A stretch of 64,000 nucleotides of DNA from Lota lota (GCA_026745465.1 JACYXH010000175.1:3800001-3864000), one strand, 5' to 3'. Counted from the first letter of the stretch, positions 24,921 to 54,195 are shown. The notes: generated by a model not told the origin, from the sequence alone. Translations and numbers: made by a program.

Positions 24921-27900
24921 TCACCTGCACAGGTGTTGTACCAACCACAGAGCGACGTTCATGAAACCATCCGACTCTGCATCCACTTTGGAGAGTGAGT
25001 GGTTGTTGCCCGGGTACCACAACAACCTGACAAGTGGGGGAAACACAGAAGTTAAATTACTATACAAGTATTAAACAGCAGGTTGTTTTGCTACTGGCAC
25101 TACCGGCTACTGAACTGCTGTTCATGCAATACTTACTGGACAGGGGCCTGCCGTGCCTTCAGAGCCCGATAATACTCAATGCCCTGCTTGTTGGGGACAC
25201 GCTTGTCTTCTTCCCCCAGCATAAGCAACACCGGTGTCTTCACCTGGGGACGATTTAAAACAACCCATGTGATGCAATACTTGGCGACTACTGATGGACC
25301 AGTGTGACTGCCCGCAATAGACTGGCTAAGTAATGCCCACCTTGTGTCCAATCCAATTCGTCATGGGTAGTGTTTACATAGAGAAAATGAAACAGACAAA
25401 CCGACTATAGTAGGCTAGTACCCATGCATATGAAAAACACAGTTGCTCAAACACTATCAAAGTAACTACCGCCGCTTTTGCTCCTTATTTGAGCCACATT
25501 TTAAGCCAGTTCACTAATGTTGACTGGCCTTACAATGACTTTTACCCATTCCATTTACATAAATTACATATGTCTTGATGTGGAAAATTACATTTAAATC
25601 AAACAAACACTGCCAGGAACATTTCATGGAAATTCGGATCCAAATCATAATTTCTTTTAATATAGCTCCATAGATTCCCATACAACTTTTTCAGTTTCTA
25701 CAGTTCAGAAGCAATGCATGAGGTGAGGGGGCTCAGCCTCTCTATTAAACTGACCTTTGCAATGTGTTTAATAGGAGACTTGCTCAGCATCTGCTCCCAA
25801 ACGGCAGCGTCAGGAAGACAGTCTGCACTGTAGTTGTAACCGCTTTCCACCATACACCTGCACATATTGACAATGAAGTCATACACACAAAGGATCAGCA
25901 GCAACTAGCTTTGACATGGTTTTCCCCCCACCAAACACACACATACCACAGTGCTTGCATAAGCCCAGATGTGCAGAGAAGTATAGAAACCATCCTCCCT
26001 AAAAAGACAGGTACTGCCCCAACTGGGGAATACCAGTTCTGATGGAAGATGTTTTCAGTAGTGAATCACCTGACAAGTAAATAGTATGTCTTATACAAAC
26101 ATATAATGAATTACCAGTCTGGTATGTCTGTGCTGCCAATCATGGAGGCCAGGTTGATGACAGGGTTGCGTGCCACGCAGGCCTTGTAGAACCCTGGGTA
26201 CTGGCCAATGAGATGACAGGCCAGGAAACCCCCATGAGAGCCCCCAGAAACCGCTACCTTCTGCTGGTCAAACTCCCCATCTTTCAGCACGCTCTCTACG
26301 GCAAACTGGTGTGAAAATAGAAATGTTTTAACACAGGAGAAAGCCAGCTGGGCTGGATGAAGTTAGAGCCAAAAGCACATGAGTAAAACCAAAACATTTA
26401 CATTTAGATTTAGTCTTAAAAACTAAAGGCTAGCCACATTTATTTAAAAGCATGTATGATATGATTAGGAATCAGTGGAAGTAGAGTCTTAAAGTCTACT
26501 TAAAAACATCCAAGAGTTTAAATAATATTAAATAATGCAGAGAGCATTTGGACTCCTCAATGTTATTATTAACATGGGTGTTAGCATTAACGTGGGTGGT
26601 ATTAGTAAGTTCTCACATGAACATCTTGTACATCCTGGCTGCCCACGTTGCCAGGTAACGAGAGGATGTTGTCCTGGCCGTAGCCAATGGAGCCTCGATA
26701 GTTCACTGGAAGAAAATGAAAAATATTACACATCTTTTCACTGATATTACAGCAAGTAGACTGGAATATTCGTTCCAGTACATGAAACTATGGTTTGTTA
26801 CTTTTGAGTATCTAATTTCACAAAATATATATATTTTTTTATATATATATATATATATTATTATTTTTCACATGAGCAGCTTCTACTCACCAAGTAACAC
26901 AGCAAAGCCCATCCTACATAGCACAGACGGGGAAAGAAGCCACTCCGCCACAATCACTGAATGAGGTCCACCTGAGTGGGAAATGAAAACCTTTTTGTCA
27001 ACACAATTACAAACTTACAAGAGCAGCAGATACTAATGTGTGTTTACTGAATGTTTAACAAAGACTGTAAAAAACAAAAAACAATGCACGGATTACAAAG
27101 GATGAGGACATTCCCCAGTACATAAAATTAGGTGATGCCTCCGACTGACATTGACCCACCGTGGGGGGTGACGACCAGAGGCAGCTTCAGTCCCTCCTGT
27201 GCCTCCTTTGGTTTGATCAGCAAGGCTTCAAAGTCCAAGCCCGCTAAAAAACATTGATGCAAAATGTCAGTAAGCCAGAACATATGCAGTTATCCGATGT
27301 ATGTTTTCAATGTATGCAAGGATATACATATTCTCTTCAAAAGATAACTCGGGGATGACTCAAACACAGACAAGAAGAGATCACTCACTGCATTCAGCTC
27401 AACTTCTTCCTCAAGGTCCACTTTACCCAAACACAGTGACCTTCTTTTTTGACTTATTTGCTATAGCACTTGTGTTGTATGAACAATATTTGACTACATA
27501 TGTACTGGATTGGGGTGCAACAAAAAACGTTTGTATGGACTTATTTATGAGTAATATGGCAATTTGTACCATGGCCTGGGTGAGAACTCGATTCGGATTG
27601 GCTGGAGTGGTGTTGATTAACTTTCGATACCCGCACGGCTATGACGCAGTCGTAAAATAATATCATGGCCAGAGTCTCATCGCCGCTCTAATAAACTAAT
27701 ATGCAACATTTCCTCAACCTCCCATCAGCTGTCCAGCATCCTGTGAGCTTTAATAACTGTTAACTCATAACATAATAGCAGTTAACAATATAGCAAAAAT
27801 AAAGAACTCTGGCGTTCTACTGGGCCACTGATATTAGCTCTCAAATGCATGTGAAATTTGTGAACGCAGTTGCTAAATATGAAATAATAGAACCAAAAAT

Positions 27901-30900
27901 AGAACCGGTAGTGGCTCAGGAGGGAGAGCGGGTTGACTGGCAACCGGAATGTTGCTAGTTAGATTCCCAGCTCCTCCTAGCGGAGTGTTGACGTATCCCT
28001 GAGTAAGACACCTAACCCTAACTGCTACCGACAAGCTGGCTGTTGCCTTGCATGTTTGACACCCCCGTCAGTGTGTGAATGTGTGTAGGAATGGGTGAAT
28101 GTTAGGCAATAATCGTAAAACGCTTTGCGTGGCCACTGGTTAGAAAAGCGCAACATAAATGCAGTCCATTTAACCATTATGTTCTAATCTTGTTTCGAGA
28201 TTGCGTCTGCATTCCAAGGTTACGTCTGTTACGTCTGCGTTCCAAATGAATGTTTAACCGATTGCGCTCAAGGCATTAGTTAGACCCCTATATTTCTCTG
28301 GTCTGATAAGTGTTTCCAGGAACACAACAAATAGTGTGAGATTAAAGTTTTAATTTTGAGACAGAATCGCCAACAATATGAATCAACACCCGTATATTTT
28401 AATGATTAGCAAGTGGCCGTGGTATAAGCGGGATATCCCCTATGTGTCGGCAAAGAGGAAGCACATCTCATTGTAGGAAGCGTGTCACATGTAGGTGGCC
28501 CACCAAGGACATGAGGGTAATTCCATTTGGCATATTTGAACTTCAACAGTTTTCACCATTTCAAGCATGTCCAATCAATTCTGAGAATCAGATGTGGCGT
28601 GTCATAGCTAACCAGGTAGCTCCCGGTGTTGTGTCACCATAGCAATGCACACAGTCATAGACTCTTTACACATGAATATAGAGTGCACAAAGTAATATAC
28701 TGTGTACACACTAATGTAGAGTTCACACAGTAATATATTGTGCACACACTAATATAGAGTGCACACGGTAATATACTGTGTACACACTAATATAGGGTGT
28801 ATACAGCACAGTATGTTGAGAAATTAATTTCAGGTGCTTCAATGTTTCCTCAAATATTATTATTTTTTACTTGATTTCTTGTTGGCAAATAAAAATACTT
28901 GAAGTGCAACTTGAAAGACTGCAACCCCAGTTAATTAATGTGGGGAATGTATGAAGCAAATTCATTTTAAAATAATTGCAATTTTGTTAGACTTAGAATT
29001 ACAGCTTTACTCTTTTTTTGTAATGCAACATACACTTGCAGACCAAAGAATTTGTTTGGACGAGATGTCACTAAAAGGTAGGACAAACGCTAGAGCTAGG
29101 AGTCAATGGCAGGTATGACGGAACTAGCTGTAGTTTTAAGTCAAAAATAATGAAAGTCATTTCAAACTCAATTTGCTACATAGCTTCCCCACACGTTAAC
29201 ATTAAGTGTCAACTCCAGAGTGTCAACATGCATTTTGTTCTTTTGACATTGAACATTGTACAGCTCTAAAAGTGTCAACACACCATTCTTAATCTCGATG
29301 TTAACGTAGCAGACATTTTTATTATTTGATAAGAATGTTATCAGGATACATTTAGTCTTACTTACATTATTTCTTACTTCCTGTATTTTAGTGACTAGAA
29401 GGATTTGGAAATGTGTCTCTTGTGCACAATTACAAATGTGCGAAATGGTTCCTTGTGTAATGACCACAATCGAAAAAGTGGGAATTCTCACGGTATTGGC
29501 TGTTGTCTTGATCTGCGGGGGGGCTGAAGGTGAGGATCTGCCAACCAATGTCTTGCTGAGGCTGGGATTCCTCCAGAGTAACCCAATAAACATCCTCTTG
29601 GGAGTCCTTGGCTGGCAAGAAGCCTACACTCTGAACACAGGAAATGACATAGCATCTGGTGATCCCCATCACCGTTGAAGAATAACTTGCATGTTGGTAT
29701 ACATGGTTAATTCATGTGAGAGTTACAGGTTTTTGTAATGCAATGCGCAAACAGACCAAAAAACTAAATGTACCATGAGTTGACTTGTGGTAAGACAAAC
29801 TTTACAGCTATAGTGAATGGCACGTAGCATTGCAATGGTGACATGAACATGAAAATAATTGTAAATTAAAATAAAATGCTACATGCTTACTTTCCCATAC
29901 TTTTCCCATTATTTCCCTACATTATCCCTACACATCTTAAATAAACAAGATAACAAATGAAATATAATTCACTTTAATAATGGAAAGCATTCTTAACTAC
30001 AGGATTAAACCTACCAGACTGGGAGGACAGTTTGGCGAGGAGCAGCTGACTACCATCAGATCTCTCTCTATATTCAGGATACACCAGTTGCTGATGTCAA
30101 ACTCTGAAGTGCAATACAGAATAGCATGTTAGACCCAGTGCCCCAACAGCGCCATGTATCTCAACAAAACACACTGATTTGGCAATCAAGTCCCTTTTGA
30201 GACAGAAATATGCTATCTGTTAACAGAACTTTGAGTTCCAAGCAGAGTGTGAATGATTCAAGCGTTGAAGAGGTGTCATTAACTCACTGGCTGTCAGAGA
30301 AGTGATGCCCCCTGTGGTGATATCCACAACAAGCAGATCCTACAAGGTATAAAAACCAACAACATAAAGAACAACAACATTTATGCTTGGTTAATTTGCA
30401 ATTAAAATAACACACGTTTCATTTTCTCCGAGATTACACTGACTGCTATTTTACCTTGCGGCTTCGCTGGGGACAGGCAATGAGGATGCGTTGACTGTCA
30501 GCCGACCAGCACTGTGGAGATAGTTGGGAGCTATATATACCAGTAAAGCCATCTGTAGACAGATCAGTCAGACAGTCCGGACAGACAGCCAACAGGACAG
30601 GACAAACAGACAGGACAGACAGAACTATTAGGTCTGGTAGGAAACAATAAAAGCATTGCATGACTTGTTAAATGTCCCTCACCCTCTCCAGGTCTCTTCA
30701 CTACATCCACCACCACTGAGGTCTTCTTGGTGTACCAGTCATACTGCAAACCAAACAGCACACATTGTGGAATGTATTCATATATGGCGGGAAGATATCA
30801 TTGTTATGCTGCCCTTTGGTCTATCATCAAATAGGACATCAAGTGCATTGCCTCCACAAGGGGGCGTGTGTGTCTCACCATACACAACCTGCTGCACTGC

Positions 30901-33151
30901 ATGTGGGGTCCAAAGATACCACACTCCAAGTAGACGATCCTGCATTGGTCTGGACTGAGCCTGGGGGAGCACACTGCACTGTCGCCAGATGACAACTGTT
31001 CTGAAGTAGACAATGCACACGTGCAGACACACACATGCACGCAAGGAGACACACACACACACACACACAGTATGGACTACTGTCTACTCAAGCCTATATC
31101 AAGATAAAAAGCAGGGAAGAAGTGAAACTGAGAAGCACTCACCGCACATGCCACCAGTTAGGTCCACATAAAGCAAAGAGGACCTGAGAGTAAAGCAAAT
31201 TATACAACAATCAAAACTATTGATTAAAAACATCCTGGATAAGTCAGGTTTCTTTTTCTACAAAGCCCAGAACAACAATGGCTACTTTTATCATTAGTAT
31301 TATTATTATCATTCGTTCTCACCGTCTGTTGGGACAGTATTTCAGGCCAAGTCTGAAGGGCTCGTGCCGCCAGCCAACAAAAACCACACCTGTATCACCC
31401 GGAGCCCAAAAGGCCTGGGGAGGGAGAAAGGGAGAGTGGTGATTTTGATGTGCACTATGATTAATGTAGAAGCAACATTAAGAATAATATTACAGACATG
31501 CTCTTGGATCAGCACTGTAGTAAGTGAACCTGTCCGGGCGAGATGTCCTCAGGCACGCCATCCAGCACAGAGACATTGTTCCCTTCAATGTCCAACACAC
31601 AGAGAACCGGGCAGCTCTTACCAACCAGCGCCTCTCCCCAGTCTTCATAAAAGACAAACTGCTTCCCCTAGAGGAGCGGCAGGGAAAAGCACAAACTGAA
31701 AAAACAGTAATCATGTGATCTAAGAGATCACATGTCACACTCACAAAACAATGGAGAAAAATGAGGGCATGGTTTGACAGCATGAGTTGCAAGAGACCCA
31801 CCTTAGTTTTCTCCTTGCTCTCAAGTTTTGTGCCCATCTCATCCTCATCCCCTATAGAGGATGACTCAGGAGACTCTGTCTACAAACAGACATGTTCAAT
31901 AAAAAAATTAAATAAAGTAAGTATGTACCACTGATTTACTCCAGTGGTCATTAATAGCCTACTATTTCAAAAATAACATGACATGATAATAATTACTTTG
32001 TTAAAGTAGTGAATGGTGTACCCCAATGGTGCTTACAGACCTGGAAGAATGATTCAGCCTTGGGCCTCTTCCTTTCTGCCACATAAAGGAGATGGGTCTC
32101 GGAGTGAGACCACACCAGACAACCAAATTGCTCTATGGGGACACATTACAGTAGAGGGTGAACTGAAACGTGAATATATCATCTGTATGTTTGTTTCTGT
32201 AGGTCAGCCAAACAGAACAATTAACAAATAAAAAAAACTAATGTTTTAAGAGATCTCTCACCATCCCCGTAAACCTTGCCATGTTTTTTCAGTGCAGTCA
32301 AGTCAATGCTCTTGGCCTTAATGTTCTTACTCCAGATCTGATAGGACACATAGAGGCAGAGGGCAGAGGTGATCGACACCTCTACTTTTGTTTCACATAA
32401 AATGACAGTAAAAACTTAGAAAATACAACACAGCAGGGAGGGGGCATCAAACGTTTTGGAGAGGGAAAGTTCAACAGAAATAAAGAGAATGACATTGGTG
32501 CCAAGAATGGACATCTTCTTACCTCGAGAAACTGTTTCTCCTCTCCTTTGACTGAACATTCTCTCACCACTGCCTTCATCTCTCCAGATGGAGAATCTTT
32601 ACTCAGCACCCTTAGCAGGACAAGCACATTAGATATCACATTAAGGTGGAACTGCAGTGAAAGTGGGAAATGTTCAATTAGGAATTAAGAACTGTAAATA
32701 AAACGTACTCTCCCTTGATTTCAGTGCAGTTTCCTGAAGGTCCAGAGTATACGACAGACTTGTCATCATGGAAAACAATGTACTGTCTGCAAAACGTAAC
32801 ACTCTCATTCCTCTCCAGGTCACGCTGGCTCCACTCTATAAAAGACCATGCATAACTATGTTGATGTTTACCTAAAATAGATCATAATAACCATCAATAA
32901 TGTCCTATACCATTGGTTACATAAAAATACATCACACGCGTACCTGTGTAAATGTTACTGTACTTCCCACCATACTGGGACGTGATCACAGGTCCCACGT
33001 CTGCTCTACTCAGAGCAGGGAACAGGCTGTGCTCTCTGTAGAGTTTGGAGATCTCATCTGGGCTGGTTATCACCTGATAACACGCAGCAGAGGAACTCAC
33101 ATGGCGGCTCGTTGACAACAAATGTCTTACAAAAAACAATGACCTATTCAT
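24921..33151 (-). CDS. apeh: Acylaminoacyl-peptide hydrolase (APEH), complete
   Basis: Serine peptidase of the S9C/prolyl-oligopeptidase family that removes N-acylated residues from blocked peptides; normally cytosolic. Coding exons: 32944-33151, 32709-32835, 32523-32610, 32262-32337, 32041-32130, 31802-31879, 31530-31667, 31323-31414, 31143-31183, 30879-31000, 30683-30743, 30455-30552, 30288-30339, 30015-30090, 29492-29630, 27160-27243, 26891-26971, 26617-26705, 26115-26305, 25755-25857, 25137-25243, 24921-25026. They sum to 2247 bp, 748 aa, in frame (human 732 aa). The beta-propeller half precedes an alpha/beta-hydrolase with Ser603 (SGGSHGG), Asp691 (LGEEDKRVP) and His723 (GNNHSL), each 16 residues after the human triad. 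The start is the ATG at 33149-33151. The N-terminus is Arg/Ser-rich ([17 protein letters not shown]) and unlike the human one. All splice sites are GT-AG. Confidence 0.95.
27906..28175 (+). mobile_element. tRNA-derived SINE in an APEH intron
   Basis: The head has RNA polymerase III-like boxes: GTGGCTCAGGAGGGAGAGC (box A) and GTTAGATTCCC (a degraded box B). The body and tail have CACCTAACCCTAACTGC, GTGTGTGAATG, AAACGCTTTG and AAAAGCG..ATAAATGCAGTCCATTTA, the familiar tail of fish SINEs. It lies in the intron between APEH exons 16 and 15, opposite to the gene. Confidence 0.85.
28672..28815. repeat. 38-bp minisatellite, about 3.7 copies
   Basis: Imperfect tandem units of 38 bp beginning ACTAATATAGAGTGCACAC and continuing GTAATATACTGTGTACAC. 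Each unit holds near-palindromic GTGTACAC-type cores. It lies in the same APEH intron; relic 2 has only one degraded related stretch (18712-18770). Confidence 0.85.
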
Positions 33152-34234
33152 AGTGGACTGGAGCACGGCAGTAGGCTAACAGCAAAGCTACTCTTTGCTA
33201 ATAGTTTGTTGAGGGCTAGCAAGCCGTTATCGGCTAGGTGAACTAACCAGTCAGGGATAATATCATAGATTTCATATTCACATTATGTTTTCTTCAGGCT
33301 TGACCAAGAACTTCCTGCAGCCGTCCGAGCAACACACTTTACGGCTTACGTAGCTACACCATGGGACGCTAACTATTCACAAGCAAGTTTCTTCATGATT
33401 GGTCCCATGACATAAAGTAACTACGTTCGCTCATATTCCATTCACTCTCTGGATTTCTTCGTTCATGGCCTACTGAGAGATTACTATTTGTTTATGATCA
33501 AATATCCATATGTAATAACATCCATATGTATTGTCACTTACCTGTGACTCCATGGTTATAGGTAAGTGTTTTTGTTGAGTGTGTGCAGACGGTTGTTGTC
33601 TACATGCAGCTACTGTAGTTGTCCACTAGTTGTGCTAGTAGTAGTTCTACAGACATAGACATATATATGTATAGACGGCGCATTGACTGCTTCGACCCGC
33701 TATTTCGATACGTAAATGTCGCCGCCATATTTAAGAGGAAAGACTTGACTATTACAGTACACGTAAACGGTGGAGCTGTGGTTTTTTGAATGAAAAGCAC
33801 GATAAGGTTAACATCTGACAACCGATTGACGAATGTTACCCCCCCCCCCCCCCCCCCCCTCTTTAACGTTTCATTTGTTTACAGTCCAGTCTTGCCCTCT
33901 CAAATATGGCAGCGACGTTGACGTACGATCGAAAGGCCAATGCGCCGTCTATGTATATATATCTATGGCTACGGACAGTTAGCAGCGCCAACATCTAGCC
34001 TTTGGCGCCCTCTGCTGCTTTTAAAAATTATTTTAATTATGTTGTCTTTATCGGTTGTTGTTTTTTCTCCCCCTGGACATTAAAATACGTTGTCATGAAG
34101 CAACTACATCGGCGAGATAAATAGGCTGGCCGTCTTTTTATATTAATCTTTCTTTCTTTTGCTTCAGTGTGAACAAGCAGCACCGCAACACCCGACTGCG
34201 TGTAGGGCGGTGGGTGGGGTCACAAAGAGCCAAG
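33152..34234. promoter_or_regulatory. Divergent APEH / CAPZA1 intergenic region
   Basis: About 1.1 kb separates the two start codons, so promoters for both genes must lie here or in first exons. It holds an inverted-repeat element (33651-33969) with a 21-C run (33839-33859). The arms carry GCCGCCATATTT and AATATGGCAGC, and the CAPZA1 start sits in CAAGATGGCGGAC; all three resemble YY1 sites (motif knowledge, not tested). Confidence 0.5.
33651..33969. mobile_element. Inverted-repeat (MITE-like) element in the divergent promoter region
   Basis: The left arm (about 33651-33770) and the reverse complement of the right arm (about 33880-33969) share TATAGACGGCGCATTG / CATAGACGGCGCATTG, TTTCGAT, a CGTCGC/TGTCGC block, GCCATATTT and AGACT-GACT. 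The arms are diverged and flank a poly-C tract. No reading frame is present. Confidence 0.7.
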
Positions 34235-37435
<3,201 letters not shown>

Positions 37436-39937
37436 CACAATAAAGGCAGGCTCTGGCCCGAGAGATGGGACACTCTCCTGGGCCACAACGCATCTAGACA
37501 TGTTCAAGGACTAACCAAAGCAAATATACATCAGTATGGGGCAAGGAATACAAGAAAAACACAAAAAAATTACGTTAATCACAAGATATTCAGACTGTTT
37601 GGCACAGGTATCCATCTATTGTAAGGGAACTGTGGTTTTGGATAACATCAGTGTATTGGAGAAGGTTCTGTGCATCTATGTGGAAGGGGAGACAAATAGA
37701 GTTAGCGTAAAGGGAGTGGCTCAGGACTGCTACATAAAAAAAAAAAGACGATTCTCTGAATGAAGGGAATCGGAATAATCGGCCAAGAATTGGATCGTCA
37801 ACAGTTGCTCATGTTACAAAAGCATTATTAGAAAGTATCTTACATGGCAGCTGTTAATTGTAAGCACAAACTCCTGTTACCACAGTTTGTTATTTTGGAC
37901 AGGAATTATTATCAGTGTATTTATTAATGAAAAAAACAACTGAGGAATGGGAAAGCTTGTTGCTTTGACATGAAAATTTGAAACTGCGAGCATCTCCGCC
38001 TGGCCTCAACCTCCTATCATGGCATAATAGAGATGGATCAGTTAGACAGTCTTGATCAAATTTACACTATTCTGATGGATTTATAGAATTCTTATATCTG
38101 TAGCAGGCAGAACTTTAGCAAAGCTCTCTCTCCCTGCACGGCAGAGTTTGTTTGCATCCGCAGAGGCAGAGGAAGGGATTTTACATGTGTTGTGTGTCAT
38201 ACTTCTCTGCCATATGCATATTCCATCCATGGCCTGCAAGCACTGTGAGAGCTGAAGTACAGTGAAGGCTCCTATGCCTCTGATCCACCATCCATGTGGT
38301 TCTCTCTCATACCGTGGCAGTGTAACCTTTATTGCTGCAAAGCTTTTCCTTTGTTGAAGGGAAACATTTACCAATATTTATTTGCCAAAATCTCTTTCCT
38401 ATGGTAAAGAACTCCATAATCCCTCCCATGTATGCAGATCTATATTTTAATACACTGGCTTCTGTTTGAGTCTTAAAATATCCCACTCCAAACTGTGTTT
38501 AACCAATTCTTGTGTAAATCTATGCCAAGTGAACATGCAGTTTTACCATGTATGGTGAAAGGCCAGAGCAACGGTTAAAGAAATGTGTTACATTTTAACT
38601 GTATATGCTGTGTTCAACCCTCACACTATATAGTAAGCTGTGTGCCGAGCAGTCACAAAGTTAAATACTGTACCTCCCCATTCTGTTCAGCAAATAAATG
38701 GATCGATCATGATGGGCTGTACTCAATATTGTCTTTCTTTTTCAGATTCAAAACATGCATCACACAGTAGTAGCTGTTTTCTTTTTGTCATCCCAACATA
38801 AACTGACTGAAGAAATATTATAGTCCATCACAGTTGGAGTTCAGATTTGCTGTCTAAAAAGGACAATAGTACTTTACATATTTTATTTAACTATAGCAAA
38901 TATAACAATCGATTAAAGAAGTGTTTGAAATAGACAATTGGCGAGGTGATGTTTGATAGAAACTACAGAAATATGTGGATTATCCAAACAGCATTTAAAA
39001 GGGGTTTGGTCCCTTTTGGTTTAAAGGAAGAATAATATCCCTGAATACCAAAATTACTATTTACATTACATTTAAAAGCATAGTGCAAAGTGTTCTCAAT
39101 AAAATATTCAGTGTATTCATGACTAATGCGGTGGAATTTAAATGGGAAATACACAAATGCATGCCATTAATTACATTAAGAGAATCCTGCGAACTAAATT
39201 GTTTACAGGAACGTGTTCGTAATCTTGTAATGACCCATTTCAGACAAATTGCATTAGGATCATTACAATAAACAAAACAAAATCTAAGTTACATGTCAGT
39301 AGTAACTTAAAAGCAGTAGTTAGGTTGTATAAAAAAATATGAGCTAACGTAGGCTACACCTACAGCACATTTAGTATGCTCATCTTTTAATGTACAGTGA
39401 ACACTAATAAACTTCTGAATTAGAAGAATGGTGTAAATTAGAACCGCCATTACTAAAATAAAACCAGATTGATTTAGAAATCCAGTTTAAGATTCTCTTC
39501 CTGCAGGCTTTAGGCTTGATCATACAGTTAATAAACACTTCAATTTCATAGGGTTGATATGGTGAGCAACAAATATATTGCAAGGTTTGATAAAAGAAAC
39601 ATAAAAAAACATAAATCAAAGTATGCAATCACACATTGTTATAAAATAATCCAGAAAATAACTAGTTTGAAGTAGTATAAAAAGCACTTTTTCAATTCTT
39701 AAGTAAACCAGAACAGAACGTATAGCAGAAAGTATAGCATAAGAATCGATTCAAACCAACCTAGTTAAGTTGAGTTGTTAATGTAGAAGACCATCAGTGT
39801 AACTGAGCTGGCCCAGAGCGACAATAAACATAAAAAAACAAACAAATCTTTTAGCAGATTAAGAGCTTACTTTACGGACTTGAATTGGGTCACAATCATA
39901 CTGAACAAGTGCCTATTGGCCTTGAAGGCACAGTGCT
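37436..39937. other. Convergent 3' UTRs of CAPZA1 and CTTNBP2NL
   Basis: No coding gene. CAPZA1 has AATAAA at 37440-37445, only a few bases past its stop and unlikely to be used, and another at 38693-38698. On the minus strand a TTTATT at about 38881 could serve CTTNBP2NL. If both are used, the two transcripts end within about 200 bp of each other. Confidence 0.45.
38693..38698 (+). terminator. Likely CAPZA1 poly(A) signal AATAAA
   Basis: CAAATAAATGG about 1.26 kb past the stop codon, followed by GT/T-rich sequence (TTGTCTTTCTTTTTC) within 50 bp, a plausible downstream element. Confidence 0.5.
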
Positions 39938-51991
<12,054 letters not shown>

Positions 51992-52000
51992 TGTCTCCTC

Positions 52001-53506
52001 CTGCACACAGAGTCAGAATCAGACTGTCAATCATAACAAGAGTGACTTACTTGACAAAAAGAGAAACAGTCAACAAACATGTACATCAACCAACAGATTG
52101 TGAGAAGGGGAAGATTTGAATCTGTTTTGCCATAATATCACACTTCAACATACTATACATTACAAATTACACTATAATGAAGCTCTCGGTTGCAAACCTT
52201 TACATGTAATTATTTAATGAAAATAATAACCTGATATGTAGATGCTGATTTGATTAATAAAGTGATGATTGATGATAAAAATACCATCATGGTTTCTCCC
52301 ATTTAAAACATAATATAGGTTCAACCAAGAGAGTAATCAGATCAATATCATAACTGTGCTTTTAAACCCCACTATGAATGCAGCCCTCCGCCATACAGCA
52401 CTCAGCCAGTGACTGTGGATGGGCGTCAAGAGAGTGTGTTTTTAATGAACGGAGGAGTGGGGCCATTGTGGGATGGACGGTACAGCTGCCCCCTGGGGTG
52501 CCATCTGTGGCCTTTCAGGGAGTCTGCGCTCTGGGTTATAAACAGGAAGTCATTAGCATATCTGAACGTGAGGTCCCCCGGGACAAGACTGGGGATGATT
52601 GTCCGCCTCAAAACCGTGGTGTCCTCCTAACTCACCCCGTGTGCTGTGGTTTGCGCTCTAATCTGAATACTAAGGACTTCTTACCCCCTGGCTCTTAACA
52701 TCTCTCTTACCATGTGTCTCAGGCCTCTGGAGGACACATGGTCCAGACAAATCACAGCTTGCAAATAAGTCAGCTCCCTTTTTGCACATACATTGGCTCT
52801 TTACGTCATGATCACTTTGAAATCCCTTTCCATTTTAAATGACCAAGTTTGTTGTGGGGCAAAGGACAAGAGTGGGAAGATGCACCCAGAAACGCATAGT
52901 AATAATACTACTGCAACCATCATGTATATGCATAGTACACCGCTCAAACAAACACATATCTCGCTATAATTATATTAAAAAAGGTTTATTGAGAAGATTT
53001 ACTTATATATAGGCTGTAAGCTACAGCCTGGGAAACATTCCTGATAATTCACTCCTCCGAGCAACTTCTTCTCTTCAATGACAAGGATGATGGAATAGAA
53101 GTGCAAAGAATTCTTTTTTGTGCTAGACATCTAGAAAGGTCTCTCCTTTGGAGATCACATGGCATTCTGTGGTACACCACACAGAATAATCAGCAAGGAA
53201 CGGTCATCTTATTATTACCATATCTTTAAGAGTGAGTGACTAATGTCATAAACAGGTGTATATATGTTGGACATATTTGTGGTTAAGCCAATAATTTTGA
53301 CCGTAGGGTGAATCTTGTCATTAGGAGGCAAATATAATCAGATATACACTGTATGGGGAACCGTCATCACAGCTGAAACTATATGCAGGAGAAATAAAGG
53401 GTAGCCTATTCACACTGGGCTTCTCTGGAAAACGAAGAAAATGACATTTACATTCCTGGGATGCACACACCACAGGAATCTTATTATATTTTGCCCGACT
53501 GGTATG

Positions 53507-53589
<83 letters not shown>

Positions 53590-54195
53590 TGTGTGTCTGT
53601 GTGTTTTCGGTATATTGTTTCCATCTCTCTAAGCCATGTTGTCAATGACTTTGAATTTAAAATATCTTTTTAACAGGGCTTTTGTCCTGAAAAAATGAAT
53701 AGTGGGTTCAGGTGGGATTGCACCATGCATTCAATTAGTATCGATCAAAGTGGCTGTTTTGAAAATCAGTGGGATTCACCTGCCACCCTAGTACAATTTT
53801 CTGAATGAGCAGGATCATAATTACGCCATAGAACAGAACAGGTGCTTGAAATTGATTGTTTGGCCCATATCAATCTAGCCTAATAGTCCATTAATGAAGT
53901 CACACCCACAGAGATGTTAATAGATCAACGTGCACCTGGAAGCTAGAGCATTCACACAGCATATGGCCTGACCAAAAAACTCGTTTGGCACATTTAGACC
54001 GTATTAAGTATTTATAAACGTTTAAGACATTTTGCTATGCCAAAGTTTAACATGCCAATAAAGATTGGTGCAAGACAGCAGACGCACGCGTACAATTTGA
54101 TGACATGCTTTGACATTTTTCTTTGTCATTACATGATCATAGTGTGCTATACTCCACAGCAACGAGTGTATAGATAGCCTTCAAAATAAACATAC
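52001..54195. other. CTTNBP2NL first intron
   Basis: Lies between the non-coding exon and the ATG exon. It holds a (GT)39 run (53511-53588) and no gene that I can support. Minus-strand frames near 52400-52700 show no family match. Confidence 0.5.
53511..53588. repeat. (GT)39 microsatellite
   Basis: About 78 bp of GT repeat, then GTCTGTGTGTCTGTGTG. Confidence 0.97.
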
